Of a stretch of DNA of 64,000 nucleotides, positions 34,501 through 40,750 are shown piece by piece. The notes beneath the pieces are model-generated. The model was not told the origin of the DNA and ran no database searches. It saw only the letters and a program-made list of their open reading frames with translations. The stretch spans positions 1-64,000 of the forward strand of contig CBFHVC010000002.1 in assembly GCA_965659515.1 (NCBI GenBank), in the 5' to 3' direction. Made by a program: the position numbers and the translations under genes. The stretch is from Arcticimaribacter sp965659515. Its GTDB lineage: Bacteria; Bacteroidota; Bacteroidia; Flavobacteriales; Flavobacteriaceae. Each line of letters starts with the position of its first letter. Within the stretch, counting starts at the first letter, position 1.

Positions 34501-34727
34501 CATTCGATCCCACCACTCACCGATTTCCAAACTCCACCTGAGGCTGTTCCAACATAAATGATTTCTGGTGCACTATTCACCACATCGATGGTTGTAACAC
34601 GTCCACTCATTCCGCCTGGACCAATATTACGCGCAGGGGTATTTGATAACCATTTCGGGGCTACTTCTTGTGCCAAAGTAATTGTTGCACAAAAAAGAAA
34701 GAGGAAGGCAAAAAATTGTTTTTTCAT
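31566..34727 (-). CDS. Large exported BNR/sortilin-like repeat protein
   Basis: 1053 residues from ATG 34727; the longer frame to 34784 would put 19 residues before a clear signal peptide (QFFAFLFLFCATITLAQ). The body is a beta-propeller type array with at least ten Asp-box motifs of the S/T-x-D-x-G-x-x-W kind, such as KSLDGGKTW, KTTDGGKSW, VSYDGGENW, KSIDGGEKW, ITRDGGKSW, YTQDGGKTW. These proteins are annotated as glycosyl hydrolase or VPS10/sortilin-like; no catalytic residues can be assigned. The C-terminal 250 residues are helical. Preceded by a terminator of the ankyrin gene. Confidence 0.88.
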   Translation of the reverse strand: MKKQFFAFLFLFCATITLAQEVAPKWLSNTPARNIGPGGMSGRVTTIDVVNSAPEIIYVGTASGGVWKSVSGGIEWNPIFNDQPTASIGALAIQQSNPDVIWVGTGEGNPRNSLNGGYGIYKSLDGGKTWQAMGLTKTRHIHRIIIDPTQPNTIYVAAIGSPWGVHPERGIYKTTDGGKSWKKILYQNQKTGAADLVMDPTNPNKLIAAMWEHKRDPWFFNSGGEGSGLFVSYDGGENWKEKTDEDGLPKGNLGRIGLAIAKNKPNIVYALIEAKKNALYKSIDGGEKWQKINDKDDIGNRPFYYSDIRVDPKNENRLYSVFTYVNVSEDGGRNFKQLMPAYGVSNGVHPDHHAWWIHPEDGDFMIDGNDGGLNITRDGGKSWRFVGNIPVAQFYHISVDNEIPYNVYGGMQDNGSWRGPAYTWRVQGIRNSYWQEIAFGDGFDVVPDLDDSRYGYAMSQQGYVSRYDWKTGNNYLVRPTHPDPEVTLRFNWNAAIGQDPFDNSTLYFGSQFVHKSNDKGLTWQVISPDLTTNDPEKQKQSESGGLTLDATGAENHCTLLVIEPSPLEENMLWAASDDGRVHYTQDGGKTWIEVTKSIKGLPAGSWITQIKASNKNKGEALLVANDYRRFNYTPYAYRTTNYGKSWKRIVDSEDVASYALSIVEDPVTKNLLFLGTDDGLYYSINAGEKWTKMDPKVFPTVSTKDLVIHPREHDLVIGTFGRAAWVLDDIRPLRAIAQRPSITAKSHYLFNPPAAYLAAYQQPTGSRFGADAMYQGENRKYGAMFTYFYRPDAQDKEEEKQKDSLTLQIYDGARLIRTLKRKAPKAEGLHRWHWNMDESGVNRPRRSPRKAKREPSGVGVLPGIYTAVLSSSTASNVVEIEVKLDPRIETSMAGLKKQYDASKALERHLELANKAVTQLGASKATLNAYQKRIEQQDAKAYKALLDKCEDVVKEIDQLMALFLGKEDKRQGIVRNPEQTVMTRISAARRYVNSRPDGITSTEEVLMQHAKTASQKAIVQVNDFYKTTWPPLQKEIESIELSSFKPFEVLSLEE

Positions 34728-34782
34728 AGCATATTTATAGACCGACAAGATATACATTCTTCTGCTTATTTGAGGAAAAGAC

Positions 34783-34809
34783 AAAAAAAAAGCCCTTCAA
34801 TAGAAGGGC
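34783..34809 (-). terminator. Intrinsic terminator of the ankyrin-repeat gene
   Basis: Read on the minus strand, a 7-bp stem GCCCTTC/GAAGGGC (34792-34798 and 34803-34809, loop of four) is followed by nine T (the A run at 34783-34791). It lies 25 bases after the stop of the leftward gene ending at 34834, and before the next leftward start. Confidence 0.85.
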
Positions 34810-34833
34810 CCTAAACAAACAAATAATTTAGAA

Positions 34834-35181
34834 CTATGATGTGATAACAATTAGCTCTGCTTGCGCATGAATTTTTTGTTGCATTTTAGCAATTTCCATT
34901 GGGCGATAACCATCGACACCAACAGTACTTAAACGCGCTCCAAGCCTTACTAATAAGTTGATCATTTCTGCATTGTCATTTTCAACAGCATGAATCAACA
35001 ATGTTTTTCCATTGAACAATTCATTTGGGTTAATTTGACGTGCCTTGATGACCTGCGTAATAAAATCAAAATCGTCTTGCGCGATGGCGGTAATGACTTG
35101 TTCTGCAGTAATTTCGTTGGCAACTGGAGAAGTTGCATTGATTGAGACTGAAATCAGTAAAAATAAAATTAGGTTTTTCAT
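34834..35181 (-). CDS. Small exported ankyrin-repeat-like protein
   Basis: 115 residues from ATG 35181 (six fewer than the longest frame); MKNLILFLLISVSINA is a signal peptide. The remainder looks like two to three ankyrin repeats: NPNELFNGKTLLIHAVENDN (repeat with the TLLIHA core) and ARLSTVGVDGYRPMEIAKM. Likely a periplasmic interaction module. It is monocistronic: a promoter with consensus spacing lies upstream and a terminator downstream. Confidence 0.8.
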   Translation of the reverse strand: MKNLILFLLISVSINATSPVANEITAEQVITAIAQDDFDFITQVIKARQINPNELFNGKTLLIHAVENDNAEMINLLVRLGARLSTVGVDGYRPMEIAKMQQKIHAQAELIVITS

Positions 35182-35223
35182 AATGGTGATTTTAAGCATG
35201 TGGGATTAACGATTAACACAAGG

Positions 35224-35253
35224 CAAATTTACGCCGCCTTTTGACTATTTCAA
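35224..35253 (-). promoter_or_regulatory. Consensus promoter for the ankyrin-repeat gene
   Basis: On the minus strand TTG (35251-35253) is followed after exactly 19 bases by TAAATTTG (35224-35231), a full match to the Bacteroidota housekeeping promoter. The expected start is about 35 bases before the ATG at 35181. Confidence 0.65.
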
Positions 35254-35600
35254 TAGGATTTAGACAAAGGAGGGTACGAATTATCAAACTCTAATTTGCA
35301 AACGATTTAAATTGACAAGTTGTCTGTTTTTCTTTCTTGAAATTGCCATTATCACAACACAAAAAAAAGGGGTAACATTGCCTTAATACTGTGTTGATAC
35401 TTTGGATAGATATCGCAATTATCTCGCTGATCATTTGGCCATAAAAAGGCGTTTTTCTCTTCTCATTAAGCCGTTAAATTCGCAACGAGATGCTTCCCCA
35501 TATTTTCAATTATAAAAACTTTGTTTTCAATAAAATCTTGAGGAAAATTCATAAGTGGTTAAAATTTTATATTTTTAAAGAAATCATAAATCAATTTAAA
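35254..35600 (+). other. Intergenic interval upstream of the duplicated-domain secreted protein
   Basis: About 350 bases of AT-rich sequence with no supported gene. A short imperfect inverted repeat (AACACA near 35356, TGTGTT near 35390) is visible, and the last 60 bases are very A/T rich before the ATG. No consensus -7 box is found for the rightward gene, so its promoter is not identified. Confidence 0.4.
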
Positions 35601-36338
35601 ATGAAAAAATTACTCTTCGGCTTATTGGCATTTAGCTGTATTACGCTTTATGCACAAAAACAAATTTCCATGCACATGTATATACATGTAGCCCCTGAAC
35701 ACCAGGCAGAATTTGAACACCTTGAGATGGATTACTGGTCAAAAGTTGCCAAAAATGAAATTGCTAAAGGCAATATGACAGGATGGGGTTTAATGAAAAA
35801 CATTGGCATTGATGCTAATTCAGGGTCGAACTACTTAATTGTAAATACCTTTAAAGATCTTGAACAAGCCTTCAAGAATCAAGCAAGTTGGGACACTAGT
35901 TTTCTCGGTGTAAAACAAAGTGATATTAGCACAGAAGACTTACGAAAAGTCGTTAGTATTCGCTGGTATCAAAATGAAATGGCTATTAATGGTGACAATA
36001 CAAAATTCACCATCTTTAACTATGCGCGTCCGAAGAATGTCGCTGCTTTTATTAATGAAAATAAATCCTTGTGGAAAAACATCCATCAAAGCATGCAAAA
36101 GACTACTAAACTAGACAGCTGGGGTGTACACACGCGTATTCACCCACAAGGCGTAGCGAGTAAAGCTGCTATATTTACACGAGATGGATTCTCAAACTTA
36201 TATGATGCAATGAATTATCTTCGCTATAAAGACAACAATCCATACCAAAAAATGACTTCAAAATCTAAAATGAATGAAATTTTACCTAATGGTTTTGGCT
36301 ACACGCTTATCAGGGAAACCTTATTATGGGTTAATTGA
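35601..36338 (+). CDS. Exported protein with two dimeric alpha/beta-barrel-like repeats, function unknown
   Basis: 245 residues from ATG 35601; the longer frame from 35490 adds a basic stretch before the signal peptide MKKLLFGLLAFSCITLYA and is rejected. The mature protein seems to contain two related halves: an N-terminal ISMHMYIHVAPEHQAEFE... GWGLMKNIG and a C-terminal FTIFNYARPKNVAAFI... SWGVHTRIH, each with the beta-alpha-beta pattern of ABM/NIPSNAP-like dimeric barrels. I do not recognise a family. It has its own strong terminator. Confidence 0.75.
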   Translation: MKKLLFGLLAFSCITLYAQKQISMHMYIHVAPEHQAEFEHLEMDYWSKVAKNEIAKGNMTGWGLMKNIGIDANSGSNYLIVNTFKDLEQAFKNQASWDTSFLGVKQSDISTEDLRKVVSIRWYQNEMAINGDNTKFTIFNYARPKNVAAFINENKSLWKNIHQSMQKTTKLDSWGVHTRIHPQGVASKAAIFTRDGFSNLYDAMNYLRYKDNNPYQKMTSKSKMNEILPNGFGYTLIRETLLWVN

Positions 36339-36363
36339 TATTGAAAAAAATCAGCCCCCAATT

Positions 36364-36398
36364 AAAAAGCATCTAAATAAGGTTTAGATGCTTTTTTT
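36364..36398 (+). terminator. Strong intrinsic terminator after the 35.6 kb gene
   Basis: A 14-bp perfect stem (36364-36377 and 36383-36396, core AGCATCTAAA/TTTAGATGCT) with a 5-base loop, followed by T residues. It lies 26 bases after the stop at 36338; the A run on the other side could let it work in both directions. Confidence 0.88.
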
Positions 36399-36664
36399 AC
36401 TGAGACGCTATTTTGATTGGCCAAACGATTGGGACAATTAGATAAAATTACAATAGAAGGAAAAGTTATGGTCGTTATTAGGTCAAGTTAGGGATTACTT
36501 ACCGTACGCCCCTTCTGGCGCTGGTGCCTACATTCCAAGGATTAACATCATTGCAATAATACCCCAGAATATCATGGTGGGCACATCGGGTGTATTTGCT
36601 ATATATGGGGTAGTTGGGTTGCCCATAAACGCAATTCAGTTTTCACTTGCGGCAGAAATAAAAA
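36399..36664 (+). other. Gene-free interval between a terminator and tRNA-Val
   Basis: About 265 bases without a supported gene. A 32-codon frame on the minus strand (36528-36626, MGNPTTPYIANTPDVPTMIF then a hydrophobic end) is bounded by stops on both sides and is not convincing. The part 36495-36540 is richer in GC than its surroundings. No tRNA, riboswitch or repeat is recognised. Confidence 0.4.
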
Positions 36665-36695
36665 TGAAAAAAGCCGCCAAATAAACTTGGCGACT
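36665..36695 (-). terminator. Probable terminator of tRNA-Val
   Basis: On the minus strand, a hairpin AGTCGCCAA/TTGGCGGCT with one mismatch and a 6-base loop is followed by T-rich sequence (the A run at 36665-36671). It starts 5 bases after the tRNA 3' end. Confidence 0.65.
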
Positions 36696-36699
36696 TTTG

Positions 36700-36774
36700 T
36701 GGGTGTTGAGGGATTCGAACCCCCGACCTCTACCCTGTCAAGGTAGCGCTCTAAACCAACTGAGCTAAACACCC
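36700..36774 (-). tRNA. tRNA-Val(GAC)
   Basis: A 75-base cloverleaf on the minus strand: acceptor GGGTGTT/AACACCC, D arm GCTCAGTTGGTTTAGAGC, anticodon stem CTACC/GGTAG with loop TTGACAG (anticodon GAC), TPsiC arm with GGTTCGAATCC. Discriminator A; CCA is not encoded. Decodes GUC and GUU valine codons. Confidence 0.95.
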
Positions 36775-36853
36775 CGGATGGCGAAGATACAAATTCATGT
36801 AAAAAATCATTCGTAAATAGGACAATAAAATGCATCCTAAAAAACATTCTTTG

Positions 36854-36886
36854 TTTGTATTTTTATAACAGATATAAATAAATTTG
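36854..36886 (+). promoter_or_regulatory. Candidate promoter for alanine dehydrogenase
   Basis: TTTG at 36854-36857 (a second TTTG starts 4 bases earlier) and TAAATTTG at 36879-36886 with 21 bases between. The -7 box is a full match and lies 14 bases before the ATG at 36901, so the leader would be very short. Confidence 0.55.
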
Positions 36887-36900
36887 TTAAAATAATAGCT

Positions 36901-38007
36901 ATGAAAATTGGAACGCCCAAAGAAATTAAAAACAACGAATTTCGTGTTGGCTTAAATACGGCCAGCATTTGCGCATTAAAACAAGAAGGACACGAATTGT
37001 TTGTCGAAACGGGCGCAGGTCTTGGCAGTGGCTATACCGATGAAGCTTATCAAGCGGCTGGGGCAACCATTTTAAAGAGCGCAAAAGAAGTCTATAAAAC
37101 CGCCGAGATGATTGTAAAAGTAAAAGAACCACTAGCGGCAGAATACGACCTTATCCAAGAAGGACAAATTCTCTTTACCTATTTTCATTTTGCCGCTTCC
37201 CTATCGCTCACCAAAGCAATGTTAAAAAGAAAAGCCATTTGCATTGCCTATGAAACGGTTGAGGATGATCAAAAACGACTCCCTTTGCTAACACCTATGT
37301 CTGAAGTTGCCGGAAGAATGTCCGTACAACAAGGGGCGAAATATTTAGAGAAACCCAAAGGTGGAAAAGGAATCTTAATGGGGGGTGTGCCAGGTGTGAA
37401 ACCTGCCAATGTGATGGTAATTGGGGGTGGCGTTGTAGGCACCGAAGCGGCAAAAATGGCAGCAGGCCTAGGCGCAAAGGTGAATCTATTGGACATCAAT
37501 CTCGATCGCTTGCGCTATCTCAGTGAGGTTCTCCCTCCAAATGTCACCCCTTTATATTCAAGTGAAGAGACCATTGTAAATCTTTTAAATGACGTTGACT
37601 TAATCATTGGAGCTGTACTTATTCCCGGGGCAAAAGCCCCCAAAATTATCCGGAAAGACATGTTGGCTAAAATGGACCCTGGAACCGTACTGGTAGATGT
37701 CGCAGTAGATCAAGGAGGCTGTTTTGAAACCTGTCAAGCCACTACCCATGAATCGCCTACTTTTTCAATAGAAGGAATTGTTCATTACTGTGTAGCTAAT
37801 ATTCCAGGAGCTGTTCCCATGACTGCGACAAATGCCTTGAACAACGCTAGCCTTCAGTTCACCAAAATGCTTGCAAACAAAGGGTGGGAAAAAGCTTGTC
37901 GAGAAAATGACGCACTGCGAAAAGGACTTAATCTTGTTAAAGGCAAAGTTGTATATATGGCCATTGCAGATACATTTGCACTACCCTTTTATGAGAATGC
38001 CATATGA
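36901..38007 (+). CDS. ald: Alanine dehydrogenase
   Basis: 368 residues, typical Ald length. The start MKIGTPKEIKNNEFRV, the substrate region VKVKEPLAAEYDL, HFAASLSLT and the NAD fold GGGVVGTEAAKMAAGLGA are all present. It converts alanine and pyruvate reversibly with NAD. Followed after 30 bases by an FAD-linked oxidase gene, perhaps in one operon that links alanine, pyruvate and lactate or glycolate oxidation (inference). Confidence 0.95.
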   Translation: MKIGTPKEIKNNEFRVGLNTASICALKQEGHELFVETGAGLGSGYTDEAYQAAGATILKSAKEVYKTAEMIVKVKEPLAAEYDLIQEGQILFTYFHFAASLSLTKAMLKRKAICIAYETVEDDQKRLPLLTPMSEVAGRMSVQQGAKYLEKPKGGKGILMGGVPGVKPANVMVIGGGVVGTEAAKMAAGLGAKVNLLDINLDRLRYLSEVLPPNVTPLYSSEETIVNLLNDVDLIIGAVLIPGAKAPKIIRKDMLAKMDPGTVLVDVAVDQGGCFETCQATTHESPTFSIEGIVHYCVANIPGAVPMTATNALNNASLQFTKMLANKGWEKACRENDALRKGLNLVKGKVVYMAIADTFALPFYENAI

Positions 38008-38037
38008 TTCCGTAATTTTAGGCGATTGAAATCACTT

Positions 38038-39417
38038 ATGATTGTAGCACTAGAAAAGATTGTCGGTCAAAACAATGTTTTGGCCCACGGAGAAGAAACC
38101 TCCAGGTTTACGCATATCTGGAAAACAGACATACCCCTGCAGGCCCTTGCCGTAGTTTTTCCCAAAAGCACTGAAGAACTCTCTGCAATAATGCAGCTAT
38201 GTCATCAAGAAGAACAAGAGGTCGTCGTACATGGTGGCTTGACAAATCTTGTGGGTGCTACCCAAACCGAGAAAAAACAACTGGTCATTTCTTTAGATAA
38301 GATGAATCAAATTGAAGAGATTGATGAAAAAAGCAGAACCATCACTGTACAAGCGGGCGTTATTCTCGAAAATGCCATTGATGCAGCTGCAGAAAAAAAT
38401 CTATTTCTCCCCTTGAGTTTTGGCGCAAAAGGCTCTGCTCAAGTGGGCGGAGTAGTCTCTACAAACGCAGGTGGACTTCGGGTTTTCCGTTATGGTATGA
38501 CCCGCCAAATGGTGCTTGGACTGGAAGCTGTCTTAGCCGACGGAACCATTATTTCCTCCCTTAAAAAGATCATTAAAGACAATTCTGGTTATGACCTAAA
38601 ACAGCTTTTTATTGGGGCAGAAGGAACTTTGGGTATTGTGACCAAAGTCGTCTTTAGGCTCCAAGAAAAACCGCAAAGCCGTTCTTCTGCCGTTGTTGGG
38701 ATAAATGACTACGAAAAAGTCATTCAAATGCTCAAGTTCATGGAAAAAGGTCTTGCCGGCACCCTAACAGGATTTGAATTAATGTGGCAACGCACTTATC
38801 AAGCAATGACCCAACCCCCTTCTGCATACACAGCTCCCCTGCCAGATCATTACACCTACTATGTTTTTATTGAATGCCTGGGCAGTAACGCAGAAAATGA
38901 TTTTAACCGATTGGAAGAATTAATTGGAGTGGCCCTTGAAAATGGTCTTGTTGAAGATGGGGTTTTAGCCCAAAGCGAAAGAGAGCTTCAAAGTATTTGG
39001 AAAATTCGGGAAGATGTTAGTGTTTTAGCCGATCAAGCGCAATACGACCAGCACTTCGACATTAGCTTACCCATTCCAGTGATTGGAAAAGAGGTTGATC
39101 GTGCCATTGAAAAATTAGAAAAGTTAGACTTCGTCGAAAAAATCTTTCCATTTGGCCATGTGGCCGATGGAAATATTCATTTTATTATTGGGAAAAAAGA
39201 CAATTCACCAGAAATTATCGAAGCAATTAATGCCATTATTTATGCTGAATTGGCCCAACACAAAGGGTCTGTCTCTGCAGAACACGGTATTGGTTTAGAC
39301 AAAAAAGCCTATCTCTCCACCTCTAGAACAGCCAATGAAATTGCATTAATGCGCCTTTTGAAAAAAACCTTAGATCCGAAAGGGATTTTAAATCCAGGAA
39401 GAATTATCAATCTTTAA
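38038..39417 (+). CDS. FAD-binding oxidase (GlcD/D-lactate dehydrogenase type)
   Basis: 459 residues from ATG 38038; a TTG at 38026 would add only four residues and cannot be excluded. The N-terminal PCMH-type FAD domain has VVVHGGLTNLVGATQ, LPLSFGAKGSAQVGGVVSTNAGG and GAEGTLGIVTKV; the C-terminal FAD-oxidase domain has FPFGHVADGNIHF and SAEHGIG. Family members oxidise D-2-hydroxyacids such as D-lactate or glycolate. Substrate not shown. Follows ald. Confidence 0.9.
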   Translation: MIVALEKIVGQNNVLAHGEETSRFTHIWKTDIPLQALAVVFPKSTEELSAIMQLCHQEEQEVVVHGGLTNLVGATQTEKKQLVISLDKMNQIEEIDEKSRTITVQAGVILENAIDAAAEKNLFLPLSFGAKGSAQVGGVVSTNAGGLRVFRYGMTRQMVLGLEAVLADGTIISSLKKIIKDNSGYDLKQLFIGAEGTLGIVTKVVFRLQEKPQSRSSAVVGINDYEKVIQMLKFMEKGLAGTLTGFELMWQRTYQAMTQPPSAYTAPLPDHYTYYVFIECLGSNAENDFNRLEELIGVALENGLVEDGVLAQSERELQSIWKIREDVSVLADQAQYDQHFDISLPIPVIGKEVDRAIEKLEKLDFVEKIFPFGHVADGNIHFIIGKKDNSPEIIEAINAIIYAELAQHKGSVSAEHGIGLDKKAYLSTSRTANEIALMRLLKKTLDPKGILNPGRIINL

Positions 39418-40646
39418 TCCTCTTCTTTGAGCTTGATCGTTAAGTTCCTAATGTTCAAATTATAAGGATAACGCACATGCTGAATAACATATTTAGGCGT
39501 GCTTGTGCGGTCCAAAGGATCAGCGTTATTGTCCAATTCAGTTTGATCTAAATAACCATCACCATCATCGTCATCATCTACACTATTCCCTATGCCGTCA
39601 CCGTCTAGATCTAGATCTACAGTGGCAGAAGAAGTCGTGCTTGAGGAAGTACTTGAAGTTGAAGAAGAAGTTGTACTTGACCCAGAACTGGAAGGAGCAC
39701 TTGGAATAGGGTCAAGCGGGAAAGGGATCAATTTATTGATTAAAGCTTGTGGTTCCTTTACCATACGAATGGTAAAACTTGATTTAGAAGGAAGGTCTAA
39801 ACTAACGTGCTCAAAAAATTCCTCATTAATACGCGAAGCAATCCAGATAGGAATGCCATCATATTCAATTGAGAAACGTTTTGCCCCAGGATAAACGGTG
39901 GGCGATTCAATACGTAAATCTTCAGGTGTTGCTTCATCATAGGGAAGATATTCGGCAACGGAAGGGGAACTTAAAGCGGTTTCTGTAACACTGTCCTCAT
40001 CAACATAAATAACAGATTGGCGCTCTAATTTATAGTCGAATTCTAAAACCAGGTTATTTTTAGGGAAATCTTCAAATGATTTACTCACTTCGACTTTATG
40101 TGGGGAACTATAAGGAACAATTAACCAATTTCCATAGGGATTACCTTCGGCATCAGTGGGCTGATCAAAATCTGTTGAAAGCGTATCTGAACCTGTCCTT
40201 GACCATAGTGCAGCATCATTTTCACCAACCCCTAAATCATCTTTGTAATATATTTCAATGAAATTATCGTAATAACGGCTATCGCTGTCTTCGGTATTAT
40301 AAACCTTTAAACCCACGTCATAACGGCCAAAAGCGTTGTACTCGACCGTCTCTGTCACCTCGCTAATTGTATCATTGGTAACTGCACCTGGAAAGCGCCA
40401 AACAAGACTATCAATATTGCTAGCAGAAGCGATAAAACTAACACTAAAGCTTGGGGAACCTGTGTTTGTATTGACCCCTACTGTTCTTGAAGTAGAAATA
40501 AAAGAAGCGGAAAGATTACCGGTATTTTCCCAGTTGGGATTAAGGGTGTTTTGCTGTGCATTAGGCGGTTCATACATAGGGGGAACACAGCCTACCCAAA
40601 GGGCAAGTACAAAAACAAACAAACTACCTAACTGCTTCCAATTCAT
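39414..40646 (-). CDS. PKD-domain lipoprotein with Ser/Thr linker and calcium-type Asp repeat
   Basis: 410 residues. A lipobox is seen at LALWVGC (Cys20). Residues 60-120 look like a PKD/Ig-like fold (NIDSLVWRFPGAV, GRYDVGLKVYN). A Ser/Thr-only spacer around residues 318-340 leads to a calcium-binding thrombospondin-3-like segment (DLDLDGDGIGNSVDDDDDGD, then GYLDQTEL), after which about 40 residues of beta-type sequence follow. Probably an outer-surface lipoprotein. It converges with the FAD oxidase gene (4-base overlap). Confidence 0.78.
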   Translation of the reverse strand: MNWKQLGSLFVFVLALWVGCVPPMYEPPNAQQNTLNPNWENTGNLSASFISTSRTVGVNTNTGSPSFSVSFIASASNIDSLVWRFPGAVTNDTISEVTETVEYNAFGRYDVGLKVYNTEDSDSRYYDNFIEIYYKDDLGVGENDAALWSRTGSDTLSTDFDQPTDAEGNPYGNWLIVPYSSPHKVEVSKSFEDFPKNNLVLEFDYKLERQSVIYVDEDSVTETALSSPSVAEYLPYDEATPEDLRIESPTVYPGAKRFSIEYDGIPIWIASRINEEFFEHVSLDLPSKSSFTIRMVKEPQALINKLIPFPLDPIPSAPSSSGSSTTSSSTSSTSSSTTSSATVDLDLDGDGIGNSVDDDDDGDGYLDQTELDNNADPLDRTSTPKYVIQHVRYPYNLNIRNLTIKLKEED

Positions 40647-40698
40647 AGGCCAAAAATAAGTTTTATTTTAAATATATATAGTGTATAATTAAATTCAA

Positions 40699-40726
40699 TA
40701 AAAAAAGGCCCATAAAATGGGCCTTT
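40699..40726 (-). terminator. Intrinsic terminator of aconitase gene
   Basis: A 9-bp perfect stem AAAGGCCCA/TGGGCCTTT (40704-40712 and 40718-40726) with a 5-base loop; on the minus strand it is followed by a T run (A at 40700-40706). It is 25 bases beyond the stop of the leftward aconitase gene. Confidence 0.88.
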
Positions 40727-40750
40727 ACAATTTAAATGAATACGCTTAAA

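Noticed and set aside
36467..36685. Open plus-strand frame with DYLPYAPSGAGAYIPRI
   Set aside because: No usable start codon before the last third, an in-frame TAG just upstream, and it overlaps the terminator; most likely chance.
36599..36847. 82-codon minus-strand frame spanning tRNA-Val
   Set aside because: It reads through the tRNA and its terminator; the motif-like parts are tRNA sequence.
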